A stretch of 64,000 bases of DNA from Opisthorchis felineus (Eukaryota > Platyhelminthes > Trematoda > Opisthorchiida > Opisthorchiidae): contig SJOL01006475.1 in the NCBI GenBank assembly GCA_004794785.1, positions 758,881-822,880 on the forward strand, given 5' to 3'. The position numbers and the translations under genes are program-made. The stretch's first letter is position 1. Each line of letters opens with the position of its first letter. This document shows, piece by piece, positions 10,246 to 21,060 of the stretch. The notes under the pieces were generated by a model that saw nothing but the letters and a program-made list of their open reading frames with translations, did no database searches and had not been told where the DNA came from.

Positions 10246-13200
10246 AACTCGTATTTAGACGAGACACAGCGATGCTCACTCGAGCATCCAGTATATACGT
10301 GTCCACCAGATGGAGATACCCCCGACTGAAGGATGTTATATCCTGTTCAGTTACCAGTTAATCACCATGTCTGTCAGCCAACTGTGGCCAAACGAATTTA
10401 CTCTAAACTACTGGTGGGAAGGTTGCGAATTTGCATCCCCCTGGAGATGCGTAAGATGCACACTACTGATGATCTCCTAACAGGATGGACCAACTGTATA
10501 GTGCTTTCCAGTTTTTCAGCATAGACAGGCTTCACTTGCAGGGCACAGCCACTGATCCATCTATACGTTTCACTCTGCTCCATATCAATGCACTGATGCT
10601 GTAATCTGGTGATGAAACATTTCCAACCAAATTTCCCAATTCAGCGAACAAACCCCGGAACCATGTACTCTAAATGAGCAACCAATACTCTCCTCAATAA
10701 CAAACATCGGAATCGCCAGGCTAAATGAAAATCAGATTCAAATGGTCTGTTCTTCAGGATTATGCATTAATAAAAGTCGTGTTATGAAGCACTTCGTAAA
10801 AAAAACTTTAAAAGATGCATTCCAAATTGTTTTCTTCAATCCAGAAAACAATATTCTGTACTTGGCCTCTTAAGTTAGGCCACCTTCGCAGTGGATACCA
10901 ACGTGAACGATTAGAAGTTTGCCGGCAACCCAAACCCATCGATTCCAATTGGCGTAACCATTTCGTGTTCGCAGTATATGCTCTGCGCTACGCTTGTCAG
11001 AGCCAGAATAAAGGGACTAGAAGAACATTGCTAAGTGAATGAGATGAAATGGCTTATTCAGACAAGGTCCCATCATGGAGATACTGTATGCGGGATTAGA
11101 AAGTATAACTACTTAACCCTGGTGAATTCTAGGAAACATCCTACTTATTCAGTATGTTACAGCGATCACCCCATGCAACGACACTGCGGTTGTTCACCCA
11201 AAGACAAGATACAGAATCTCAGGTATTAATATCCAACATAGCTAAGAGGCAGACAAGCCAATTAGTGATTGTTTTGCTACCAGTAATTAACATATATGAA
11301 GACTGGGTTTGCGCCGTGGCTAGACTAGAAAATGTAAAATATGAACAAGAAAATGTCGTTAACTATCGATTCTTCAATGAAGTAGAAGTAGCGTATGCTC
11401 AAAAAATTCCACTGAGATCAGCAGAAACCGTGTTATCGTCATACCCCAAAAGTATACCGCATATAACCAGACTTATACGCTTGGTTTGCCCAACGATATG
11501 TCAGCAATATACACCCTTGAAACCCTTATCTGACCCCTGTGACCACTGAAACGTGCAGTTTCCTATGTCTGACAAGTAAACACGTCTCTGGCATACCAGT
11601 GAGGTATCTGGCAATGGTCATATAAGCAGAAATAAATAGTTTACAGTTGAGCTAGTCACAAGTACAGAGGCTATGCAAGGAATTTTTGATCCGTGTGCTT
11701 TTGTAGTCTCCTATCATCGAAACCGATGAAAATTTATCTCATTCAGTTTAGAGAGTCTGTATTTGCTGACAGTCTGAGATAGACTGAACAGTCGTGTTGG
11801 TGACAATGTTTATGACACAACTGTTACACCTGTCTCAATCTACATGCACATAAGTTATCTAGCTGGAGCATGGGAAAGTGATCACAGCCAATCAGTTCAA
11901 AGGAGGGAGGGATTGTTCTTCTCATGATAGACGGTTCTAACTTATTCCCATGTGCTTGCAGCAAACAGTTAACACAGTGCTCTTTGTCCCATCTGATCAG
12001 TTTTGACAGGACGAGCGAAGTAACGCGACTTTCGGTTCACGCCAACCCACATGCACATCCATTTCGAGCTGATCATGTAGATGTGTGAACACGTGGCGGG
12101 GTGTGGACTCTGGGACCGAACATGATACGCCGGACAATTTGTCAACACCTAGCCAGTGACTACAGGCTTTCCAGCTTTGGACATCTCAAGCGAGGATGCG
12201 TATGGAAGGGGTGGACGAATGAACAAAAAACAAGGCCTATGTGAACAGTGGAACCAGCTGTCAGGATTTTATCATGAAAACTGAACAGATGGGTTTATTT
12301 TGGAGCACACGTGTTAGTGGGTATGCGTTAATTATATATTGACCAATAAGGAAATCTGGAAGTGAAGATACGTTATGTTAGTCAGTGACTCTCAGTTTGT
12401 CCATAAACAAACATTCATTCAGTTACCCTTTGGTTTAAGACCACCTTCGAAGACAGCACATACATACTGAAGTTCTATGAGCCGAACATCATAAGAGGAG
12501 CTTTACAGATCAAATAATGCCACTTAACTCAGGGTCACTTTCTACTGTCACTTGTGGGCCAGCAACTCTGACTATCTGTCTGCCAGTAACCTGAAGATAA
12601 TAAAAACTCTAAATTTCCTAAAAAAATCCTTCCGAACGTCTTGGACAGGAAAATAGATGAGAATGGTCTAACTGCAACTCTTATTGCGAAATCCTCTGAA
12701 GTAAATGACAGGATGTACAGTGTTCCTGTATATTCAACTGTTTTATTCAACCAGTCATCGCTAAGATATTTGACAAGCTATGTGGTTGGGACTTAACCGT
12801 TTGATAAGAAGAGATTATGGTAGAGTACCTAGTTAGACGCATTGAGAGGGAATCCATCAAGTGATCATGTAGTTAACAGTTTCAGGATGTTACCCGCACA
12901 ACCTAGATTCCGCCGACATGTCTTTCACACCTGTTTCTATTTGTATTTAAAACTAGTGTAACTAGCCGTAAATTCACTCAGAACAGCGTGACTACTCTGA
13001 AATGTCAGGCAGGTCGTCTAGCTCAGTGGACTTTAAACACTTCAGTCAATCGTACATTTGCCCCACTGCATGGCGCCATTGCTCCCTTCATTTTTTGTGC
13101 TTTACGTGTACGCACTTTACTATATAATGGTGCCCCACGTTGTAAATCCTCCTGAAAGGGTCATTCTCCTCGAAAATGCGCAATAACAAGACCCGTCGGG

Positions 13201-13429
13201 TATAATTTGTCGTGCACTCCTTTGAAGATGGATCATCCTCTAGGAATGGCTCCACTCAATTTCGCCAGAGTTGGGGTATACGTTCTCATAAAACCACCAA
13301 ATGAAATGAATGAGTTTTAAAGGATTGGTACCAGCTCAAGGATACCGTTCTCCCGATCAATCACAAAAGCCTGCCACACTTTGCACAGAAACATGGAGTC
13401 TCTTCCGACACTAAACCTTTAAGTAAATC
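10246..13429. other. No confident gene; one long open frame
   Basis: A 131-codon plus-strand frame at 11154-11549 has protein-like composition and a CTCAG acceptor-like site at about 11220. Its length is within chance expectation for 64 kb and no motif is recognised. A 71-codon minus-strand frame lies at 12535-12750. No repeats or RNA genes were recognised. Confidence 0.35.
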
Positions 13430-13659
13430 TTAAATCTGTAAACCACATAAGTTTTGTGTTGAAATTAACAAGGAAAATTCATAAAGACCTGCCCATGTCT
13501 CCTTCCTCACGCAAAAATCTTTACAGGTCACTTTTAATAAAGGTCTTAGACGAATACTCTTTCGGTAGAGATGTGTTATCAACGCATCGCAAACCTGTCC
13601 AACAGATACTCGTTGGTTGTCATTGTGACAGGTAATCATAAAAGTGGTCGTATCAATAT
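13430..13659 (-). CDS. Candidate exon with ubiquitin-like (RA/FERM-F1) features
   Basis: On the minus strand a very strong acceptor (CTGTTTACCTTTGTCAG) opens an exon at 13659 in phase 1. The frame stays open to a stop at 13430. Early residues read TFMITCHNDNQRVSVGQVCD, then about 30 residues later ETWAGLYEFSL. The order 'basic strand, (T/S)V..VCDAL helix, then W..LYE' is what Ras-association or FERM-F1 ubiquitin-like folds show, for example the RA-PH adaptors of the Grb7/MIG-10 group. That is a resemblance judged by eye, not a proven domain. The 3' end is uncertain: donors such as GGACAG|GTTTGC or GGGCAG|GTCTTT inside the frame could end the exon earlier. Confidence 0.35.
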
Positions 13660-15637
13660 CTGACAAAGGTAAACAGACTGTATGACAAAGTCTACCTAAC
13701 TAACCATTACTGAGTACGGGGGCGTGGCCCGGTACACTGAAGGAGTACTGTCAACCCGGTATATTTTGTCAGCATCAGAAGCAGGCTAGTTGTTTGCACA
13801 TGCTCAAGGCTTACCATTCATGGCCTATTCGGTTCTCGGCCGTGTATACTAGTGCATGCTAAGACTCGACTCCGGTCTATGGTCCGATGAATTGTTTGGT
13901 TAGCCCATTCTTTTGGTTGACGCACTGAACCCCCTCCTGGTGATTCAGTTCTCCTAATTCGCAGCCCAGAAGTCAAACTGGGTGAACTAACTCAGGGCTG
14001 ACTACCTTGTTTGGTTTGAACGTACTGGTTACTTTCGACATTGAATATCTTGATCCAGCTGGCACCCCTACCGCAGCTTCAACTGACATACAAGAGACTC
14101 ACGTGTGAGGGTCGTGGCAAGTGTTGTAAATAGAAAGCTTACTCGATGGATCACTGTCGAATTCATGCCCATAATAGTTTGGGCAATAATGCGGTCATCC
14201 ATTTGGGACTTGCTGATTGTTCCCACCGGTTACTGAAGAAGACTGGCCTGAGCCAACACAGCCGACATGCGCACCCCATTCAGCATAATGCAGATAAGCT
14301 TGGAGGAGTGAAGAACTTTCTGTGCCTGCCGTTCTTAACAAGAGTCACAGAAAGTCTTACGCCTGACTGATAAAACATATCTGTTATGTGATACGGAAAC
14401 CATGCTGTTCGCTAGACTGAATCAAAATTTTCCTGGTCAACAGGCTATCAGTATCAAAACCGTGTTGCATGTGATTAAATGGCAAGCACATCCAGTGGCC
14501 TCGACCAAAAGCCAATCAAACAGCTCCACATTCGTCCGGCCCTGAAGCCTATAGCACCCAGTTAAACTAAACCGTGAAATGCTCCGTGTCACACTTGGAG
14601 TCCAAATGCGATAGTCACCAGCTAGTGTCGACCTTTTGGACTTTGCCGGAGGGTTGCAATCCGGTGCCTTGACACCGGAGCAGGTTCTGTCACTTGTGGA
14701 CATCCACGCATCCAATATATTTCCACAAAAGTGGAAACCTGTCTTTCAGAACCGTCACCAGCAAGCTCACTGGCCAACCGAGGGCAGATTCGCTGAGCCA
14801 CCTGCGCCACCATTCAGACCTTATAGCATCAAAGACAGGCAGGTGCAACGTCTGTTGTACTCCACGGGTCGTGAAAATACTATACAAAAATGCAGCCTAC
14901 CTTCGGATGCCGAAATGTACTGGATACAAATGCTCTCTGCTCCAAGACACATGGATAGCCTGCCAACTTGTGCAGTGCCGCCATCAGACTAGAGTTGGAC
15001 CGTGCCAGTTACGAGGGAGGAAGTTGCCTTTACAATCTGATTGATGGGCAATACAGGTTTGGAAACGCCCACACCCAGAACGCTTCCCCTGTTCAGCGTT
15101 TCACTGTCACAGAGGAATTGGGCATGGAGACCCAATCTCCCCAATATTCTTAATCATAGCAAAGGATGGGAAGTTGGGTTGTTAATGCCACAACCGGACT
15201 ACTAGTTTCATGACACTTCAGTGGATGATTTTCTTTCGCTGACGACCGAGTTGTGTGTGTAGGCAGTCAGGATCACCCTAAAAACCTGCTAAAGCTGAGT
15301 TGGGAAAGGCCACTGTGACAGCCAACGCCAGAAGACCCAAGCAATAACTATTTTAGGGAAGGAGCGCGGTTCCAGTCGAACCTTCTGCTTTGCTGAGGAA
15401 CCCATCAATCCTATGGGTTCAACAGACACTCTGATATATTTACTTTTAGTGGCAAGGAGTCTGCAGCTACTGAGAGCAACTGTTGAAACTGCTCGAAGAG
15501 ATGACGTGTGCCCCATTGAAGCGAAGTCAACGAATGGAGGTCACGGGGAGCTTCCTAATACAGAGGCTGACACATTAATTCGTGCTCGGGCAAACCTGTC
15601 ATAAACCCTCCAATGAAATAGATAATTATATGGCATT
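13660..15637. other. No confident gene
   Basis: Overlapping open frames on both strands between 14437 and 15153 (up to 118 codons) coexist in the same bases, which usually reflects base composition. A perfect small hairpin, CCGGTG-CCTTGA-CACCGG, lies at about 14660-14678. No other feature was recognised. Confidence 0.35.
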
Positions 15638-16027
15638 CTATTCGTGGCTGACTACTTCTACCGAAAGACACCGATCAGCCACACCCACACCAGTAAACAT
15701 ACAGAACCGGGTATCCCAAGCTTGAGTCCACTCATCCGATAAAGCGAAGAGCGCGTGTGAAAAAGTTGCCGTTTCACAGTGCCGAATATTAGGCAATAGG
15801 TTTAGTGGTCCTACATTTGGAACGGCTGTCCGGAATCTCAGGCTTCCAGTTCGGATCCAAGGATTGTATGTAAACACCAGGAAAGAAATGGTGGCTGTTT
15901 GGGGCAATAGTCTGCATAAGAGTGTTGGTGACGGTGGCTTGCAATTTTTTATTGATAGGCCCTTTTCGAATGGATGGCTTGTTTCCAGAACACGTATTTT
16001 CTGGCATACCAGATCCGGTGCAACCTG
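15638..16027 (-). CDS. Weak candidate exon behind a strong acceptor
   Basis: The minus-strand site TTTCTAACTTTCATCCTCAG|CAG at 16028/16027 is a good acceptor with a tandem CAGCAG (NAGNAG) end. Two downstream frames are open. One runs about 130 codons to the stop near 15638. Another runs about 76 codons and includes NSHHFFPGVYIQSLDPNWKP. Only one, or neither, can be real, and I could not choose. The larger frame extends upstream through the acceptor to 16132 (164 codons in total), a length expected about once by chance in this window. No homology was recognised. Confidence 0.2.
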   Translation of the reverse strand, partial: QVAPDLVCQKIRVLETSHPFEKGLSIKNCKPPSPTLLCRLLPQTATISFLVFTYNPWIRTGSLRFRTAVPNVGPLNLLPNIRHCETATFSHALFALSDEWTQAWDTRFCMFTGVGVADRCLSVEVVSHE

Positions 16028-18065
16028 CTGAGGATGAAAGTTAGAAACTTCCGGCGTGGTCATGGTGATCAGATGACCTTTTGTTGTGGAAACTGAGGTC
16101 AACCAGAGAGCTTCGTGTATACACTGGATCATGCAGGACGCACGAAGTACTCACCATAAGCGAGTCGCAATATAGCTCGGAAAACCTCTTCGTCATCTAG
16201 GTTACACCGTCTTCAAGGAGTTGAGTTAACCTTTGATATCTTCCATCAAGGCCGACCTAATCGCCATTTAGAAGTGCCACGAAACGGTAGATAGACGGTG
16301 ATAGACATGAAATTTTCTAGGATAGGCGCGAAAGGCTCGCGTGAAACGAGAATAAGCAGGCGTACGGTGCTGACTAACGTTCTCTTGTTATCGTCGCGCC
16401 CCTACATGCCACCAATTTCTGATGGTAGTTTGGTTCACAGACCGATGGTCATTTCATTTTGAGGTACCTGCTTTCCTCAGTCTAGCAAGACTGTTGTTGG
16501 ACAGGGACTCCGTTAGTTTACCGTCAGTGAATTACGCTTGCTTACCATTTTAGACACCGTACGCACTTGCGACAATTTTGTGTACGGTAAATCAGACTGA
16601 GTTCTCCTTCTTGTCAATGGCTTTCATACCTGACCTTCTATGATGTACGCCCTGTGCATTGTACACCCTGTGCGATTGTTGGCTGCGTTAGCGCTTACTC
16701 CTCCCTGAAGTGCGCTGAGAATTGTTCGTCCTTTCTTCAGTTGCCCATCTTTACACGTGTGTTCGCACGCCTTTGGGACACTTTTCCTTTTTTCTCATGT
16801 TCTGTTATACATTCTTCCACGTTTTTGGCTGGCGTTTTGAGTTTTGTGACCATGCTTTTCAAAAACGTACGATAAACATTAGGCGACGAGGCTTGCAGTC
16901 GGTCAGCGGAAGGAAACAGCAAGGAGACCCGTAAGAATGGTACAATCCTGACAACTCGAAACGACACATCGATAAACGTAACCGCCGTGTTGATTGATCG
17001 CACGTCTCTGCTTCCCATCACCATTTCCGTCAATATTTATTCCACTGCTGCCTACAACCTGGCATCGACTGCCATCTCATAAGGAAAGAAAAACGTCTTT
17101 CCTCACGAAGGACCTGATAATTAACCAACCGTTGCCTGGGTTTTAACTTGATGTTAAGAAAGAATGACGACAGAGATGTGGTCCCCTTGTTTCCGACAAC
17201 GACTTATCCCGGGACTTGCAAACACGTGGGAATGTGGTCGGTAGATGCTGGATAGGCACAGCTCGACACTTATTATATAACATACGTGTAATAAAGCTCT
17301 AGAATTATGAAAACACGAGAGAACACACACTCAGAAGGTGGCTATCAGTAGAGGGAACTGAGACTACTGAACGGTAATAATGCTCAATTTCATAATCTGT
17401 TTCCTAAAGGGAGACACATGTCGCATGTCCTGATATATTTGAATGGGGTTCCCCGTCAGTGCCAACTGGAAAAATTGAAGTATTTCCGTACAACTGAGTA
17501 TTCTGCAAGTAGACGGCGGTACAGATCGTCTTATATAGATATCACAAGCATCTGTTTCCGGTCTATTTATTCGTTCACCCGTTTGCTCATGATGTCACTT
17601 TCGGAAGCGGTGAAAAACGTCTACTCTTAGCTACATCTCTGAGGGTGCATCCATCGTTTTTAATGCTTAGGTTAGTAAGGACATAGAAGCCGTGAAGTAC
17701 ATACTCACACCTATAGAGGAGAATGTTGGTAACTCAGACAGGATAACAACGTGCTGATGATATCACCTGGATAGGTGACACAACGTTTGCAATCAAATTA
17801 CTCAGCTCATAGAACATACCAACCGTCTTGAATCTGTCCACTGGAGAGTACAGACAGAATAATTTTGAAGATGTGTGCAGCATCGGAAGCCACAGCAACA
17901 AACATTTAGTACAGTTTAGGGGAATGACGTCGCTTCCCACGTGAACGCCTCCAAGGAGGGAGGAGTGGAGACAATCCACTGTCAGTGTTCAATGTGTCTC
18001 CGCAGTGAACTAACCACGGAATTAGTGCGCAGCGACGACTTCGTACGCGGTACGCGCCCAATTAG
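16028..18065. other. No confident gene
   Basis: Open frames of 60-98 codons occur on both strands, including 16737-17033 minus with a charged, helical C-terminal half. None is bounded by splice signals I can defend. No repeats were recognised. Confidence 0.35.
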
Positions 18066-18603
18066 GTGTCGTCAGAAAAACTGTGGGACCAAGAAACTGC
18101 AGAAACCGTAAAGCCTAAGGACACCCAAAAGCCAGCGACTCGGATTATTTTTTTAAACACCAAAGCAGGTGATGTGTATGTGATCTGCCTTAAGCAAGAG
18201 GGGAGCTATGAAGAGTTTGACGAGAATAACTCATCAACATCCATTTTAAGTCGTGCAGAAAATCTGGCATTTGTCCATACAATCCGACAGTTGCAACACA
18301 CTGAAAGCAGCTTAGAAGGGCCAGGACTGAGGTTTTGAAAAATTCAAGGAAAGCAAAGAATGGATAGTAGACCAAAAAAGTGAGCAGCTTCTCGTTGTCA
18401 CAACAGAGTTCCGTCAGGCTGAAGATAATCCATTAAACAGAAGTTCAGTGACTCTTCCCACTACAGATATGCCTGAGGATGGCTACTTAGGGGGTGCGGG
18501 AAGACTTGAGGTGCGACGTGTCGCAATGTCGCAAAACGATCTAAATATTCTCGGCGGACTTCTGACCTCGCCCAGGATGAGTTGGAGCTGGGAGACATGC
18601 TAG
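18066..18603 (+). pseudogene. Frameshifted coding relic, unidentified protein
   Basis: Two plus-strand frames abut and together give about 180 protein-like codons. The first (from an AG at 18065, or from GTCGTCAG|AA) contains NTKAGDVYVICLKQEGSYEE and ends at a TGA in TTTTGAAAAATTC near 18336. Shifting one base there opens a second frame of about 88 codons (FKESKEWIVDQKSEQLLVV, later MSQNDLNILGGLLTSP) that ends in TAG at 18601-18603. Both halves are charged and balanced in composition, unlike typical chance frames. The simplest reading is a decayed coding exon or retrocopy with a single-base indel in an A/T run; a base-calling error is the main alternative. I do not recognise the family. Confidence 0.4.
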
Positions 18604-19364
18604 CATATACGCTTTAGTAGACTTGGTCCAATGGGTCCCTAGCGTACTCACAACTGCTCACCTGCTTGAGGTAGATGACTTATCTGAGACGGTTTAGATA
18701 CATCTTCTAACCAGTACCTTCCTGAATCATAAGCATCTACGAATAACAAAATAATTAACCATATGGTTATTGGAATAGTGCTAGTCTACCCGTCGCCACA
18801 CTAACGGTGCACCCACGAAGGACGTAGAACGGGTTGTTGTGATCGTATTTCGCTGAAACTTAGGGGATTGGACAGATCGAGGAGGTACTTTGATACTAAA
18901 CCTTTAACTAGTGGCGGGATTTATTGTAATGCGGTCATCTTCGCGCCAGGTGAACGCCAGAAAATTTCCTCTGCTTAGGTATCAGTCGATTTTGTTCCCC
19001 GTGGTCTTCCGCAAGAGCTCACATGCAGCAAGACTTTCGGCTTCGCACAAGCCATCTGCGTTTGTCCAGCTGTGAGAGCGTTAAAATACTTTTGACGTAT
19101 TAATCGGATTCGGACGCCAGTCCTTCATATTCGATAGCTATACCTACCACATTTCTCATGAGGGAAAAACAAACTAGCATTCAGATTATCGTTTATTTAT
19201 TTGACGAGCATGACTACTACGTCGTTCTATACTTGATTCGCACAATAAGCTGAGCGTGAGCCCTAGGATCTACACAGCAAGGTCACTTTGCTACTCACCT
19301 CCTTTCCTATTCTTGCATCAGGGAATAAGATAGCTTCACACTGCTTGTTACAATGTCTTTATTG
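18604..19364. other. No gene; possible minus-strand poly(A) signal
   Basis: A minus-strand AATAAA lies at about 19358-19363, directly after the stop of a long-open minus frame (19365 upward). This could mark a 3' end for the minus-strand exon candidates at 19946-20405. Otherwise nothing was recognised. Confidence 0.25.
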
Positions 19365-19945
19365 TTAGCCGCACAGATGAGTGCTCGATACAAGACAGAT
19401 AAATCTACCCGGTGTCATCCCATTGACCCGCATGTTTGTCAGTACATGCAAACATGTACATCCTAGATGGATGGTTGAGAACTGGCTACATGCGCCCAGT
19501 CCTACGCCGCCAGGGACATGCTGGCGGGTCAAGTGATTTCCGGTTGCAACCACCAAAGACAATTCTGTGTGGCTAAACCTAGCGTGCACAGTCACAGCAG
19601 ATAACAGAGGGTGTGAAGACGATGGACCAAGGGGTGAGGGTGGATTAGGTGTGCTAACAATAAGCCATATATCAAAGGCGCGGCATCTGTTCGGAGTGGC
19701 GGTATTGTTCTGACAACAAAAGGAGCGCGCTGGTCGCTTGAAGGAGGGTGGTTGCCAACGCTCAGACGTAAATTTGTCATCGACATCAGTGGGACCATTG
19801 CTGGAGAGGAAAGGTGTGAATCGTTCTCCAAACTGGCAAATGAAGATGCCGTGACCTTTGTTTTTGGTGTTTCACTGCTTTTAACACCTTCTCTGATCCC
19901 GCACACGCAAATCCAGCCAACCCAGTTGGTCAAAATCAAACGTAC
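19365..19945 (-). other. Open minus-strand frame, possible terminal exon
   Basis: One minus-strand frame is open from about 19886 down to a TAA at 19365, followed at once by AATAAA. It includes IFICQFGERFTPFLSSNGP near its start. An acceptor-like ACAAAG|GT near 19875 would join it in phase to the candidate exon ending at 19946, but it lacks a pyrimidine tract. It could be a terminal exon, but a different minus frame (19592-19939) is open over the same bases, so the call is weak. Confidence 0.2.
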
Positions 19946-20405
19946 CTGGCGAATTTAATGCTTCGAAAAGCCTAAAGGCACTAATGTAATTGGTATCTTC
20001 ATAAAATTGCAGTAATCGTACCTAGGTAACAAAGCAATTGACTGAATCAGATCATTGGGATTTATCCGTCAATCCTCGGAAAAGACGTGATTTGCCACCA
20101 CGGTACACCAAATCAGGAAAGTAAGTTGAGATGAAGAATCTTCCAGTAAGCTTGTTTGGATGCGATATAAGATATACCTTATACATGACAGTTCTATGGC
20201 GCCCAAAATGAATCCAAAATGTGCTCTCATTGTGAGTGATGATCTGGGAACTCATTGACGAAATCGGTATTATATAGACGGGTTTTCGCTGCTTCTTAGC
20301 ACTCATCCAGGTAGCCAGAATACCTCGGATGCCTGCAGGTGCTTTTGCAGTACTCACAGTGCGACCAGCCGGATGCCTATGTTTTTCCTATTTTCAACTG
20401 TTTTT
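19946..20405 (-). CDS. Candidate cluster of small exons, unidentified
   Basis: Three minus-strand segments have exon-like boundaries. (1) 20405-20358, 48 nt, lies between an excellent acceptor (CTTCTTTTCCTTTAG) and an excellent donor (ACT|GTGAGT). (2) 20332-20178 ends at AAG|GTATAT and includes PVYIIPISSMSSQIITHNES. (3) 20021-19946, 76 nt, lies between TTACCTAG and CAG|GTACGT and encodes VRLLQFYEDTNYISAFRLFE plus six residues. Segments 2 and 3 join in matching phase (0/0) across a 156-nt intron. Segments 1 and 2 are only 25 nt apart, too short for an intron, so they cannot both be used in one transcript as drawn. No family is recognised. Confidence 0.25.
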
Positions 20406-20906
20406 CTAAAGGAAAAGAAGAGTGAACGATCAAAAGAACCTCAGCAGATAGGGCTTCTGAGAATTCGGATGTAATATTGGATTTGAGACAAAAATGAAGT
20501 AACTAGTGATTTAATGGTACCAGTAAGATCACCTCAATCAGTACACACGAAACAACTAAGTCTTAAAACGAGATTTGCAAGTAAAATGCACTTAGACTCC
20601 TCGTAACCAGTTAGGTTCAAGGCCTCTGTGTAGCTTAGAATAAGGGTCCTGCGTTCTACCAAGCCGTTCAACTAAAAGAAATCGAATCTGAGGCTCCATG
20701 TACGTGATGTCGAGTAAAACTGTAAAATCCTGTCTATCTTTACTCGACGAGACGATCAACAGGTGACGGTTTTAGCAGAATATACTGATTTTTCAAGTTC
20801 ACTACTATAAATACGTGACACTTATCTGTGAAAACAACGCCTGTATGGTATAAGTATAGCAACGTTTGAATTCCTTATGTTCATCAATGTACATTTTTTC
20901 GTCTAG
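20406..20906. other. No feature seen
   Basis: AT-rich spacer that ends in the polypyrimidine tract (ACATTTTTTCGTCTAG) of the plus-strand zinc-finger exon. No other signal was recognised. Confidence 0.5.
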
Positions 20907-21060
20907 ATGCACTTCCAGCTTCCATTCACCAGCGTCGTGTGGAATCCGACAAAATGAGAAGGTTCCTCTGTTCTCACTGTGACGTAAACATTACAGGTTT
21001 AAAACCGAGAATATGTTTAGTCTGCCGTCGTATATGCTCTCAGATTTGCTCCTGGCATAG
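20907..21060 (+). CDS. Candidate exon encoding a cysteine-pair zinc finger
   Basis: The plus-strand exon opens after a textbook acceptor (ATTTTTTCGTCTAG). It reads 2 nt, then 50 codons, then 2 nt before a GT at 21061 (TAG|GTCCTC, a weak donor). The peptide has a charged lead (HQRRVESDKMRRF) followed by CSHC, twelve residues, then CLVCRRICSQIC. The pattern C-x2-C-x12-C-x2-C-x3-C-x3-C resembles the FYVE-related zinc finger of Rab effectors (rabphilin, Noc2, Slp). In those proteins a basic/acidic helix precedes C-x2-C, and a second C-x2-C-x4-C-x2-C follows. The third cysteine of the second cluster is one residue early, and the expected W-x-C-x2-C pair would have to lie in a later exon that I did not find. 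Another treble-clef or RING-like finger is possible. Confidence 0.4.

Noticed and set aside
11154..11549. 131-codon plus-strand frame
   Set aside because: No donor, no recognised motif, and length not significant.
15638..16132. 164-codon minus-strand open frame as a full gene
   Set aside because: A frame this long is expected about once by chance in 64 kb at this composition, and a second frame is open over the same bases. Only the acceptor-bounded part is kept, at low confidence.
20628..20690. tRNA gene on the minus strand
   Set aside because: B-box-like GGCCTTGAACCT is weak and no cloverleaf can be drawn.
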